Shown here in pieces: positions 51,790 through 61,730 of a stretch of DNA of 64,000 bases; positions within the stretch are counted from its first letter, which is position 1; each line of letters opens with the position of its first letter. The translations under genes were made by a program, and so were the position numbers. The notes below the pieces were generated by a model. The model did no database searches. It worked only from the letters and a program-made list of their open reading frames with translations, and had not been told where the DNA came from. The DNA is from Serratia symbiotica (lineage in GTDB: Bacteria > Pseudomonadota > Gammaproteobacteria > Enterobacterales > Enterobacteriaceae). The stretch spans positions 248,001 through 312,000 of the forward strand of contig NZ_CP050855.1 in NCBI RefSeq assembly GCF_000821185.2. The letters are read 5' to 3'.

Positions 51790-52757
51790 TGTTTAAGGAT
51801 TCAATCAAACGCCTGCTGTGGCGCACCACACAGGCGGTTTTCACCCTATGGTTACTTTCGGTAATTATCTTTAGTGCCATGTCTCTGGTAAAAGGGGATG
51901 CCGCCACCCAGCGCCTTGCAAGGACGGGCAGTGGCGAGCAGATAACTGCTTTACGTTTGGAACTGGGACTTGATCAGCCTTTAGCAGCACGCTATCTGCA
52001 ATGGGCTAATGGAGTTGTGCGCGGCCACTGGGGAACCAGCTATTTGAATGGGCGTCCGGTAAATAAGCTGCTCTGGGAGCGTGGGCGTTTCTCACTGGCG
52101 TTGGGTGCCAGTGCGAGTGTGTTACTGGTGATGATCGCCGTGATCACGGGCGTGTATTGCGGGCTGCATCTAGGTAGCGCCATCGATAGGCTCATTAGTC
52201 TTCTCTCTCTGGGATTGGTGGCGTTACCGGAGTTTGTGACCGGTACGCTGCTGGTGACGGTGTTTGCGTTAACGCTGCACTGGTTACCTGCGTTATCGCT
52301 CATCTCGCCAACCCAATCGCTGTGGTCACAGTGGTCACTGTTTATTCTGCCCATTCTGACACTGCTCAGCGTCTCTCTGGCGCAGAACATCAAATTGATC
52401 CGCCTCGGTGTTATGCGTGCCTCTCAATCCCCAGCTTGCGAGTGCGCTCGCCTGAATGGTGTCGCGGAACCACGCGTCGTGTTGCACTGGATCCTGCCAG
52501 AAGCGCTAGGCCATTGTTTACCGGTGTTGGCGCGATACATCACCTACTTGTTTGGCGGCGCGTTAACTGTTGAAACGCTTTTTGGCTGGCCAGGGTTGGC
52601 GGCGGCGCTATTCAATGCAACCTTATCGCGTGATACGCCAGTGGTGATGGGCATTGCGATGGTGATTTGTACGCTAACAGTGTTACTTAATCTTCTGGTC
52701 GATAGTCTGACCGCACTGCTTAACCCCGCCACCCGTCAGGGGGGCATTGATGCGTAA
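51786..52757 (+). CDS. ABC importer permease, DppB/OppB type
   Basis: This 323-residue inner-membrane protein has six predicted helices: N-terminal about 15-35, then FSLALGASASVLLVMIAVIT, LGLVALPEFVTGTLLVTVFA, LFILPILTLLSVSLAQN, and two later segments. The EAA-like coupling loop is around CARLNGVAEPRVVLHWILPE. It overlaps the upstream stop and the downstream start, so the operon is tightly coupled. Intact. Confidence 0.88.
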   Translation: MMFKDSIKRLLWRTTQAVFTLWLLSVIIFSAMSLVKGDAATQRLARTGSGEQITALRLELGLDQPLAARYLQWANGVVRGHWGTSYLNGRPVNKLLWERGRFSLALGASASVLLVMIAVITGVYCGLHLGSAIDRLISLLSLGLVALPEFVTGTLLVTVFALTLHWLPALSLISPTQSLWSQWSLFILPILTLLSVSLAQNIKLIRLGVMRASQSPACECARLNGVAEPRVVLHWILPEALGHCLPVLARYITYLFGGALTVETLFGWPGLAAALFNATLSRDTPVVMGIAMVICTLTVLLNLLVDSLTALLNPATRQGGIDA

Positions 52758-55128
52758 ACGACAATATGCGGGAGTGGGATTGTTTCTGCTGGTGGCATTC
52801 ATCAGCCTCATCGGTCCCTGGCTGGCACCTTATGCGATCGATGAAATACGCGATATGCCGTTTTCGGTGCCAAACTCGGCCGCCTGGATAGGGACGGATT
52901 ATCTGGGAGAGGATGTATTCAGTCGTCTGCTCAGCGGCGGTCAGTACTTGCTGTTGCTGGCCTGCCTGAGCGTATTGCTGGCATGGCTTACAGGTGGATT
53001 ACTGGGAATGTTTGCTGCGCTACAGGGGCGTTGGATTGATCGTGTGCTGCTGTTGATAGCGGACATCCTGCTGAGTATTCCGGGCCTGCTGTTGCTGACG
53101 CTGGTGGTTACGGTAAGCGGGCGTGGTTATCAGGCGGCGGTGTTCGCCGCGATGTTGGTGATGTTGCCGGATATTTTCCGTCTGGTACGTGCAGCGACAC
53201 TGCAACAATTACAGCAAGATTACGTCGACATGGCGCGCTGCCGGGGTGAGTCACTGGCAGCGATTCTCTGTCGGGAGATTGCGCCTAACCTGTTGCCATT
53301 GCTCAGCGCAGATGTCGGCATTCGCTTGCTGGCAGCGATCTTTATTTTGGCGACCGCCAGTTTCCTTGGACTAGCTGCGCAACAACCCCTGGCTGACTGG
53401 GGTCTGATGATTATGGAGAACCGCCAAGGTTTGTCGTTCCAGCCCTGGGCAACGTTAGCGCCAATCATCGCAATCTTGCTGTTACTTATCCCCCTTAACC
53501 TGAGTCTTGATGGGCTAAATATTGACTCGCGCAGACGAAGATTTCTGCCAGACCCACAGTTTGCTGGCGCGCATAGCACCACCTGCAATGTGCTGGATAT
53601 TCAGCAGTTCAGCTTAAAACTGCCTGAACAGACATTGATAAAAGCACTTTCGCTGCAGCTGAAAACCGGCGAAATTGCCGCGCTGGTGGGGTCTTCAGGC
53701 AGTGGTAAAAGTACGTTACTGCGTGCGGCACTGGGACACTTTCCCAACGCAACAGACGTCATTATCGGTGAGGTATGGCTGGCGGATCAGGCGCTGTCTT
53801 TGATGAATGCACGTGCGCTGCGAAAGTTACGTGCTCAACAAGTGGGATTTGTGCCGCAAGATCCACGTCTAAGCATGATGCCATCGCAAACCTTGGGCGC
53901 TTTTTTAGGTTTGATGGCAGCACGTCGCGGACTTACAGTTGCACAACGCGATCAGCAGGTGACGTCACATTTCCGGCAACTGGGATTACCGGATGATGAG
54001 GCGTTTTTACAGCGCTATCCGCATCAGATCTCCGGCGGGCAGCGCCAGCGGGTGATGGTGGTAGCCGCCATGCTCGGCTATCCCGCCTTGCTATTGATGG
54101 ATGAACCTACCAGCGCCCAGGATGGGATTAGCACCCAAGCGGTAATGCACTGGATCGCCTCGACTGCGCGTGCGCGTCACATGAGCGTATTATTTGTCGC
54201 GCACGATTTTCCGCAGGCCAGCCAGATAGCCGACCGGATTCTGGTGATGTCACAGGGTGAAATGGTCGAACAACAACACACTCAGGCATTTTTGCGCGCG
54301 CCAAACAGTCAGGCAGGTCAACAGTCGCTTAACGCTTGGCAGCTATGCGCTCCCGCTCAGCCTGATGAATCCTCTTATCCAGTCCTGTTAAGTGGTGAGG
54401 GGATTGGTGCTGCCTATGACGGCCGAACGGCTCTCGTATCGTTGCAATTTTCACTGAGATGCGGTGAGACGCTGACCATTGCTGGTCGATCCGGCGGCGG
54501 TAAAACCACTTTCCTGCGTACCCTGGCAGGCTTACAACCTGATGCCAGCGGCACATTAAGCATGCAGAACACGATGCTACCGCTAAAAATTCATCAACGT
54601 AGCCAGTCGCAAAAATGGCAGCTGCAATATGTTGCACAGAATCCCGCCAGCTCCCTGAATCCTTTCTATTGCGTGCGTGCGTTGCTGCAACGCCCCCTGC
54701 GTCTTATTGAACCCACGCTGAATGCCGAACAGTGTGAACAGAGGATCCGCTCGGTGTTGAGCCAGGTTGGCCTTGAGCCGAATCTGCTCTCCCGAAAACC
54801 AGCCATGCTCTCCGGCGGTCAGCAGCAACGTGTGGCGTTGGCAAGAGCGTTGATTTCCTGCCCAGACATTTTGTTGTGCGATGAAGTGACCAGCGCAGTG
54901 GATGGGCCAACTCGCATGGAGTTAGTAAAACTCCTGCAACATTTGCAGCGAAATCAAGGAATTGCCCTAATGATTATCACCCATGACTTAACCCTTCCTA
55001 AGCCGTTGGGAGGCACACTCATGGTGATCGATCAGGGTCGCGTGTCTGAACTGCTTGCCCGGCCCGCGCATGAGGTGACGCGCCAGCTAATTGGAGCAGC
55101 CCAACTCACAACGGATACACAACGATGA
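52750..55128 (+). CDS. Permease-ATPase-ATPase fusion of a Dpp-type ABC importer
   Basis: This 792-residue protein from ATG 52750 (TTG 52747 is possible) combines what are normally three proteins. Residues 1-270 are a DppC-like permease with five or six helices and the loop MARCRGESLAAILCREIAPN. Residues about 285-530 are a first ATPase (Walker A GSSGSGKST about 314-322, signature SGGQRQRVMV, Walker B LLMDEPTS). Residues about 545-790 are a second ATPase (GRSGGGKTT about 579-587, SGGQQQRVAL, ILLCDEVTSA). Both nucleotide-binding sites look complete. With the preceding permease and binding protein it would form a full importer. Confidence 0.9.
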   Translation: MRKRQYAGVGLFLLVAFISLIGPWLAPYAIDEIRDMPFSVPNSAAWIGTDYLGEDVFSRLLSGGQYLLLLACLSVLLAWLTGGLLGMFAALQGRWIDRVLLLIADILLSIPGLLLLTLVVTVSGRGYQAAVFAAMLVMLPDIFRLVRAATLQQLQQDYVDMARCRGESLAAILCREIAPNLLPLLSADVGIRLLAAIFILATASFLGLAAQQPLADWGLMIMENRQGLSFQPWATLAPIIAILLLLIPLNLSLDGLNIDSRRRRFLPDPQFAGAHSTTCNVLDIQQFSLKLPEQTLIKALSLQLKTGEIAALVGSSGSGKSTLLRAALGHFPNATDVIIGEVWLADQALSLMNARALRKLRAQQVGFVPQDPRLSMMPSQTLGAFLGLMAARRGLTVAQRDQQVTSHFRQLGLPDDEAFLQRYPHQISGGQRQRVMVVAAMLGYPALLLMDEPTSAQDGISTQAVMHWIASTARARHMSVLFVAHDFPQASQIADRILVMSQGEMVEQQHTQAFLRAPNSQAGQQSLNAWQLCAPAQPDESSYPVLLSGEGIGAAYDGRTALVSLQFSLRCGETLTIAGRSGGGKTTFLRTLAGLQPDASGTLSMQNTMLPLKIHQRSQSQKWQLQYVAQNPASSLNPFYCVRALLQRPLRLIEPTLNAEQCEQRIRSVLSQVGLEPNLLSRKPAMLSGGQQQRVALARALISCPDILLCDEVTSAVDGPTRMELVKLLQHLQRNQGIALMIITHDLTLPKPLGGTLMVIDQGRVSELLARPAHEVTRQLIGAAQLTTDTQR

Positions 55129-55874
55129 CTTCACCCTGGATTCGAACGTTAAGCGGATGCGAGACGCCCAAGTTGCAGCTGTTTTGCCTGCCGCATGCAG
55201 GTGGTAACGCTGGGCTCTATCGTGGCTGGCGTGAGCATCTTCTACCGGAAATTGAATTGAATGTGATCTGCTATCCCGGTCGTCTGGAACGCTGGCAGCA
55301 GCCCATCCCGGCTTCTATGCCAGAACTGGTGCGGGAAGTTGCGCGGGCCATTGCCCCTCGTCTTGGCGAGCACTGGGCCATGTTCGGTCACAGCATGGGC
55401 GCGGTTGTCGCGCATGAAACTGTACTGGCATTGCAGCGTGAGGACTTACCTCAGCCGCAGTTGCTGGCGGTTTCCGCCCGCGAGGCCCCGCAGTTTCACC
55501 AGCTAGGTATCCTGCACCAGCAGGATGATGAGGCACTGTGTAATGAGCTACTGCGTTTGGACGGTACCGACCCTGCGTTGTTGGCACTGCCGGGGATGCG
55601 CGAACTTATCCTGCCTACTATGCGGGCCGATTATGCGTTGATTGAGCAGTGGCAACTGAGTTCAACACAGCTGCTGTCATGCCCAATTGCCGCCTTCGTG
55701 GGAAGCGAGGATCCGGAACTTGATCAGCAGCAGGCTGAAGGGTGGGCCACCTGGACAACGGCCAGTTTCACTCTGGATCGTTTTCGCGGTGGTCATTTTT
55801 ATTTCAGTGAACAGCCGCAACCGCTTATCTCAAGGTTGCAGGCACGTTTAAAGGCGGTTCAGGCGCTTTCCTGA
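55125..55874 (+). CDS. Type II thioesterase of an NRPS system
   Basis: This 249-residue alpha/beta hydrolase of the GrsT/YbtT group removes mis-primed groups from carrier proteins. It has LFCLPHAGGNAGLYRGW, the nucleophile elbow GHSMGAVVAHE with S90, and the late Asp/His region FVGSEDPELD...RGGHFYFSEQPQ. It overlaps the importer gene by 4 nt, so import and synthesis genes were co-transcribed. Intact, although its NRPS partner is broken. Confidence 0.9.
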   Translation: MTSPWIRTLSGCETPKLQLFCLPHAGGNAGLYRGWREHLLPEIELNVICYPGRLERWQQPIPASMPELVREVARAIAPRLGEHWAMFGHSMGAVVAHETVLALQREDLPQPQLLAVSAREAPQFHQLGILHQQDDEALCNELLRLDGTDPALLALPGMRELILPTMRADYALIEQWQLSSTQLLSCPIAAFVGSEDPELDQQQAEGWATWTTASFTLDRFRGGHFYFSEQPQPLISRLQARLKAVQALS

Positions 55875-57391
55875 GCCTGTTCAGGCTGCGGTTGTGCCGG
55901 ACGAATTAACCACAGTGCCGCCAGACCGGCTATTACGCTGGTCACGGCTGCTACGCGGAACAATAGGTTGAGTGCATCAACCCATGCCTGCTGCGCCTGT
56001 AACTGCAGTCCGGGTACGGCAGTGAGTACATTGAATCGCGCGTTGCTGATGGCCTGTAATGCTGAAGCAGGTTCACTGATGTCTGAAGCGCTCAACCGGG
56101 AAAGCGGCAACGCTTGCTGAATCACATGACTGAGTAGCAGCCCAAACAGGGCGATACCCACGGCGGTGCCAAGGGGGAAGAAAGTATTGGCAGTTCCCGA
56201 CGCGGCACCCGCTTGGTGCGCAGGAACGACGCTGACGGCAAGATCCATCAGATGCGGCATGGTTAGGTCAGCACCGACGCCCTGCATCAGCAGTAGCGGC
56301 AGGATCACCAACCAGTCGCTGTTGATTTGTACATGGCTGCTCATTGTCAGGCCAATGGCGACAATGAACATGCCAATAGCCAGCAACACGCGTACGGGAA
56401 TCAGTCGCGAGAGCGGGCCGCTCAATCCGGCGGCGATCACCATCGCCAGCGACTGGCTTAACAGAATCAAACCGGTGTGCCACACCGAGTAGTGCAGCAG
56501 GCCATTAAGCCAAAGCGTAATAAACGGCAGCAAGCCAAAGCTGAAAATGCGACCTGCAAAGCTGAGCAGGATGGCACCGAGAAAAGTCGGGATGCGAAAC
56601 AGGCGCAAATGCAGCAGGGCGCGATCGCCACGATGGCCCTCGATCCATAAGAATAATACTGCCGAAATTAACCCGATAAGCAGCGCGTGGCAGACATAGG
56701 GAGCGGAGTCTGATGAAAAGTTTAATGCTGCATAGTTCAGGCTAAACAGGCTTAGGGTTACGAAAACTGCGCCTGCTACATCCAGAGGATAACGCGGTGC
56801 AGGTAACGGTTTCTCATCAACATAGCGCAGGGTGAAGAAGATGATCAGTAATCCAACCGGGGTGTTAATGGCAAACAGCCACGGCCAACTGGCCCCTTGG
56901 ATCAGCATGCCGCCAATCAGTGGTCCGGTTGCTGCTGACACCGCGCCACCTGCTGCAAACAATCCCACCGCGCTTGTGCGGACCTGCGGCGGTTCACCCT
57001 CACAGGCACTGGCGATCAATGCCAGCGCAGTACCCAGAACCATGGCACCGCCTGCGCCCTGGAGAACACGAGCGATAATCAGCGCATTGATTGAAGGTGC
57101 CATTGCGCAGCCCAGTGAAGCCAGTACGAATACCCCGTTACCACACAGGAAAATGGGGCGTCGACCCATCCGGTCGGAAATAGCGCCAGCCAGCAATAGC
57201 AATGCGGCAAAGCTCAGCGTATATCCATTCATCACCCACTGTAGCTGTGCGAGATTAGTTAGCAAATCTTTACTTATTTTTGGCAGTGCGATGTTCACTA
57301 CCGTGATGTCCAGCGTCATGATGGCTGCGCTCAATGCTGCGACTAATGTGGTTCATTTACGATTTTTCGCCCGTTCCTTATCCATTAACAT
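55859..57391 (-). pseudogene. MFS exporter (DHA2/EmrB type) with early nonsense codon
   Basis: A 491-residue frame (57334 down to 55859) has 14 hydrophobic segments and the motifs LAGAISDRMGRRPIF (motif A) and RVLQGAGGAMVLGTALALI (motif C region). The natural N-terminus MDKERAKNRK starts upstream at 57385 (or 57391) and is cut off by TGA at 57353-57355, where TGG/Trp is expected (NRK-stop-TTLVAALSAAIMTLD). Restart inside the first helix would remove only its leading residues, so residual function is possible. It probably exported the siderophore. Convergent with the thioesterase gene, overlapping by 16 bp. Confidence 0.75.
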
Positions 57392-57580
57392 GCCGTTTTT
57401 CCTCGATTTCATATCGTCATTTACAAATTGTTTTAAAAAATCCCCTGATAATGGTTATCATTTATGCTTGCAATAAGTGATGTTATAACATATGAGTCTT
57501 TGCGGTAATGCGTTAAGCCAACGCTGCGATATAAATTTTCTAAATGGCTTTATGATGTAACTCGGGGAAGGACAAGGACT

Positions 57581-57814
57581 ATGGCAAGTACCCTTAAGCA
57601 CAAAATCTGCACTGATATTGCACCCTTTCTTCCCGGCAGCATGCCGGATCGGCTTCCTGATGACTGCGACCTGATCGGCCTCGGTCTCGACTCGCTGGCG
57701 ATGATGAAACTCGCCGCCATGTGGCGTCGGCAAGGTTACGATATTTCTTTCGCCCGGCTTATTCAACAGCCACGTTTTGATGCTTGGCTGGCTTTAATAG
57801 AGAGTCAACCGTAA
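57581..57814 (+). CDS. Free-standing carrier protein (ArCP/PCP)
   Basis: This 77-residue four-helix carrier has the phosphopantetheine site GLGLDSLAMMKL (S38). It resembles the aryl carrier domain of EntB/VibB-like siderophore systems more than a fatty-acid ACP (Arg/His-rich helix ends, ISFARLIQQPRFDAWLAL). It would tether an aryl or amino acid for the adjacent cyclization module. Overlaps the NRPS gene. Intact. Confidence 0.85.
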   Translation: MASTLKHKICTDIAPFLPGSMPDRLPDDCDLIGLGLDSLAMMKLAAMWRRQGYDISFARLIQQPRFDAWLALIESQP

Positions 57815-60345
57815 CCGGAGCCGCAGGGGAAAATGCAGCTTTGCTTGGCCTGCATGAAAACGAACCTTTCCCGCTGGCACTAATGCAGTATGCTTATTGG
57901 GTCGGACGTGACAGCAGCCAACATTTGGCTGGTGTGGCTGCGCATTTCTACCATGAGTTCGACCGGCCGCAGATTGATGCCGCGCGTCTGGAAAGCGCGG
58001 TGCGCCAGCTTCTGGCACGCCACGGTATGTTGCGAGTGGTCATTCTGGACGAGGGGCAACAGCAAGTACTTGAGGAAGGACGCTGGCCTGGGTTGAAAGC
58101 GTACGATTTACGTCAGGAAACAGCGGAAACGGCCACGCTAAGGCTTGAAGCTATTCGCGCAGCACTTTCGCACCGCCAGCTCAGCATTGATCAAGGCGAG
58201 GTGTTTGATGTGCGCCTGACGCATAAGCCTGCCAGTCTTGGCGGAGGCTGCCGTCTGCACTTCAATCTCGACATGATCGCAGCGGATGCCATGAGCCTGC
58301 GCGTGCTGCTGGACGATCTGGCTGTGCTCTATCTTGAGTCTCAGCAGCCGCTTCCCGCGCTGGATCTCTCCTACCGCCAGTACCAGCAACTACGCAGCGT
58401 CTGGTTGCAGGAACCGCAGCAGCAGACACGTTATGCAGAAGATAAGCAGTGGTGGCTTGCACGTTTAGCCGATCTGCCCGGTGCGCCCGTTTTGCCCACC
58501 GCCAGTTCGGATAAGCTCACCGCAAACCAGACCGTAGTGCGTCGTCACCGTTGGTTTGGTGCCAGCGCTCGTCAGCAACTAGAAGCCAAAGCACGAGAAC
58601 ATCAGCTGACATTGCCGATGATGATCACCGCCGCCTTTGCGGAGGTGCTGGCCCAGTTCAGTGACGAAGAGGATTTCATTCTTAACCTGCCCCTGTTCAA
58701 CCGCGAACAACTTCACCCCAATGTGTCCGCGTTGGTAGGGGATTTCACTTCATCAGTGTTGCTGGCATGGCAGGGCAGCAAACCGGGCAGCTTCCTCGAA
58801 CGAGCGCAGCGCCTGCAACAGCAGTTCCGCCAGGATGCGGCACATGCCCACTTCTCTGGCGTTGAGGTGTTACGCGAAGCGACACGCCTGCGCGGTCAAC
58901 AGCAGTTTGCTCCAGTAGTGTTCACCAGCGCATTGGGGTTGGGAGAGCTGTTTAGCGAACGCGTACAGCAAGCCTTTGGGCAGCCCGGCTGGATTGTCTC
59001 ACAGGGGCCACAGGTGTGGCTGGATGCGCAAATCACCGAGTTAAATCAGGGCATTCTGGTGAACTGGGACGCGCGTGAAGCCAGTTTCGCGCCGGACATG
59101 CTCGATTTGATGTTCGGTCAATTTATTGACCTGCTTGAGGCGCTTATCGCCAGCGAGCAAGTATGGCAACAGCAGGTGAAGAGTGCTTTACCGTCGGCGC
59201 AGCAGGCTGTGCGCCAGCGGGCTAATGCCACCGAGGTGCCTTTACCTGAAGAGTGTCTGCACAGTGCCTTTTTCCGTCTGGCAAAACAGCAGCCGGAGGC
59301 ACCCGCGCTGTTTGGCGCACATCAGACGCTAAGTTATGGCGAAGTGTCAGAACAGGCACGCCGTCTGGTGGCACATCTGCAAAACCAAGGCGTGCAACCC
59401 GGTGAACTGGTCGCCATCGCCTTACCTAAGGGGCCGGAACAGATTATTGCGGTACTGGGCGTGCTTGCCAACGGTGCCGCCTGGTTGCCGCTCAACCACC
59501 TGCAGCCGGAACATCGTATTAACGCCATCCTGCAAAATGCCGGGGTGAAACACGTTATTCACCAACTGCCGGATAATGCTCAACTGCCTGCGCCAGCAGC
59601 GGTGAGCAGCGGGGATCCTAAGCAACTCGCTTATGTTATTTATACATCTGGCTCAACCGGTACGCTGAAAGGGGTTGAAATCAGCCATCTCGCGGCGAAA
59701 AACACCATTGATGATCTTAACCGCCGCTATCCGATGGGGGATCGCATGCGCACCTTGGCGGTATCGGCGCTGAGTTTCGATCTGGCGATTTACGATATCT
59801 TCGCGCCACTGTCGGTGGGGGGGCGGTGGTATGTATTGAGGATGAGATCTGGCGTGATGCCCAGTGCTGGGTGGCGCTGATTCGGCAGCATCAGGTCAGT
59901 GTGCTGAACTGCGTACCCGCTATCGCGGAGATGACCTTTACCAGTGCCGCTTCTGATAATCTCACGTTACCGCTGCAAATTGTGCTGCTGGGTGGCGACT
60001 GGGTTCCCCTTGATCTGCCAAAAAAATACACGCGGTGGCAGCGCAGTGCCGCTGCATTGCGTTAGGTGGCACCACCGAAACCGCCATTCATTCCACGGTA
60101 CAGGAAATCACCACTGTCCCCTACAACTGGCGCTCCGTGCCTTACGGTTATCCACTCGACAACGTACGTTGCCGGGTAGTGGACAGCTTAGGTCGCGACC
60201 GCTTTGACTGGGTGAGTGGCGAGCTGTGGATTGGTGGCGCAGGTGTCGCACTTGGTTATCGCCATGACGCTGAACGAACCGCCGACCGTTTTGTGATGCA
60301 GGACGGTGAACGCTGGTATCGCACCGGCGACCTGGCACGGCTCTG
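57784..60345 (+). pseudogene. NRPS cyclization-adenylation module, frameshifted and truncated
   Basis: The first 698 codons are open (TTG 57784, other starts possible). A heterocyclization domain spans about 25-465: the N-terminal motif FPLALMQYAYWVGR and the Cy signature D163-xxxx-D168-xx-S171 in place of HHxxxDG. An adenylation domain follows: YVIYTSGSTG about 619-628, then FDLAIYDIF. A frameshift in the seven-G run at 59818-59824 and another in the A-run near 60022 separate the later motifs (GGDWVPLDLP, LGGTTETAIHS, YRTGDLA). Homology ends at 60345 at an IS6 scrap, so no carrier or thioesterase domain remains. The specificity residues I read by eye (D-L-Y-N-L-G-L-I-H) lie between the Cys and Thr codes. 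It would have made a thiazoline/oxazoline siderophore unit. Confidence 0.9.
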
Positions 60346-60657
60346 ACCACACTCAACACCGGTAAACCTGATGAAGAAGCCATTACCGTCAGGCAGAGTA
60401 AATACCTGAACAACCTTGTGGAGCAGGACCACCGGAATATCAAACGGCGGATACGCCAGATGCTGGGATTCAAATCGTTTCGACGAGCGCAGACGATACT
60501 GGCGGGCATTGAGTTAATCCACATGATACGCAAAGGGCAGCTTCATCATCCTGCCGGAGATAGATTGTCCCCGGCAGAACAATTCTGTCTGTTGGCTGCC
60601 TGAAAAGCAGGCAGTGCAAAACTTCGGCTGATCCTCCGTCGTTAATGCGACAGAACC
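60342..60657 (+). pseudogene. IS6-family transposase C-terminal fragment
   Basis: LTTLNTGKPDEEAITVRQSK, YLNNLVEQDHRNIKRRIRQM, LGFKSFRRAQTILAGIELIH and LSPAEQFCLLAA form the last 85 or so residues of an IS26-like DDE transposase, ending at 60603. The IS end GCGACAGAACC closes at about 60657. The element lost its front when it joined the NRPS gene. Confidence 0.85.
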
Positions 60658-60663
60658 CTCAAA

Positions 60664-60900
60664 AACAGCGGGTTGTCTGATGACCAGGTGTATGACCTTT
60701 TTTGTCATGTATGCCAAGCCTGTGGTGGGCGAGCTATCGGTACCAAGGAGTCGCCCGCATTACCCGCAGATGCAGAGTATCTGTCCATCCAACTGGGTGA
60801 TTTTGATTCACTGGCGGTCTGGCTCGTTGATGGCTGGCCTGTTGCCGCCAGTGATGAGGCCGTATGGATAGATTGGTGTATCGCCGATTGGCATCCTTAA
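60664..60900 (+). CDS. Unrecognised small protein, probably 5'-truncated
   Basis: An open frame continues from the IS6 edge to TAA 60898-60900; the first ATG is at 60679. It includes a CxxC pair (HVCQACGG) and a Trp/Asp-rich tail (VWLVDGWPVAASDEAVWIDW). I recognise no family. The frame probably began upstream of the IS insertion. Confidence 0.35.
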   Translation, partial: NSGLSDDQVYDLFCHVCQACGGRAIGTKESPALPADAEYLSIQLGDFDSLAVWLVDGWPVAASDEAVWIDWCIADWHP

Positions 60901-60969
60901 CCCAAGATCAAGATACATAGTAATCAAATATTGATTGTATATTGTAACGATACGCGATATGGTTTGTGC

Positions 60970-61248
60970 ATGATTATTGGATTTCGCCACAAAGGGCTTG
61001 AAGCCTTCTACAGAACCGGTACAACCAGGGGTATCCAAACGGTACACGCCGCCAAGTTGAACCGTATTCTTGGCTTGTTGGACATTGCTGAAAGTCCGGG
61101 AGATCTTGACGTGCCGTCGTTTAAGTTGCATCTGCTCAAAGGTGAGCTTAAAGGTCACTGGTCAATATGGGTTAATGGTAATTGGCGAGTGACGTTCCGC
61201 TTTGTGGGTTCCAATATTGAACTGGTCGATTACCTCGACTATCACTAG
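60970..61248 (+). CDS. higB: HigB-like RelE-superfamily toxin
   Basis: This 92-residue protein has the HigB signature F-RHKGLEAFY, a central HAAKLNRILGLLDIAESPGDL, and the C-terminal RNase-fold motif WSIWVNGNWRVTFRF with the catalytic Arg/Trp region. HigB toxins cleave mRNA on the ribosome. The toxin gene precedes the antitoxin, the typical reversed order of higBA. The start is ATG 60970; the ATG at 60931 lies upstream and is unlikely. Intact. Confidence 0.9.
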   Translation: MIIGFRHKGLEAFYRTGTTRGIQTVHAAKLNRILGLLDIAESPGDLDVPSFKLHLLKGELKGHWSIWVNGNWRVTFRFVGSNIELVDYLDYH

Positions 61249-61261
61249 GGAGCAAAATACC

Positions 61262-61549
61262 ATGATGAAATATCCCCCCCATCCTGGCGAGCTGCTGCGT
61301 GAGGATGTAATAAATGCGCTAGGTTTGTCAGTGACTCAAGTCGCCGAACATCTTGGCATGTCGCGCGTGTCCCTTTCCCGTGTGATCAATGGGCATGCTG
61401 CTGTGAGTTCAGATCTTGCTTTGCGGCTTGAAATGGCAGGTATCAGTACGGCGCGTGCATGGCTGGCCATGCAGCTAAACTACGATTTGGCACAGGCACG
61501 CCAGCATCCGCAACCTAAAATTCATCCACTGCGTGTTGTAGCCGCTTAA
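61262..61549 (+). CDS. higA: HigA/VapI-like antitoxin
   Basis: This 95-residue Xre-type HTH protein (PPHPGELLREDVINALGLSVTQVAEHLGMSRVSLSRVINGHAAVS) binds the toxin and the operon promoter. It begins 13 bp after higB. The AT-rich 60930-60960 stretch before higB probably holds the operator. Intact, so the module may stabilise this unstable region. Confidence 0.92.
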   Translation: MMKYPPHPGELLREDVINALGLSVTQVAEHLGMSRVSLSRVINGHAAVSSDLALRLEMAGISTARAWLAMQLNYDLAQARQHPQPKIHPLRVVAA

Positions 61550-61578
61550 GCAGAATTTTGGGATGCCTGACGTCTCCC

Positions 61579-61620
61579 CCATCTTTGTTTCGCAAACGGG
61601 TTGTTGCGAAACAAAGATGG
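61579..61620. terminator. Perfect 17-bp hairpin after higBA
   Basis: The arms 61579-61595 (CCATCTTTGTTTCGCAA) and 61604-61620 are exact inverted complements with an 8-nt loop. There is no long T-run, so it may be a bidirectional terminator-like barrier or a repeat end. It lies 30 bp past higA. Confidence 0.5.
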
Positions 61621-61730
61621 CTAACACTGTAAACACCAGAAGCGGTAATATTTGCCGCCGGGTTGGTTTTTAAAAATCTTCTCTTTAACCAGCTAAAATA
61701 CCCTTTTCATGAGAATAAATAAGAGAGTGT

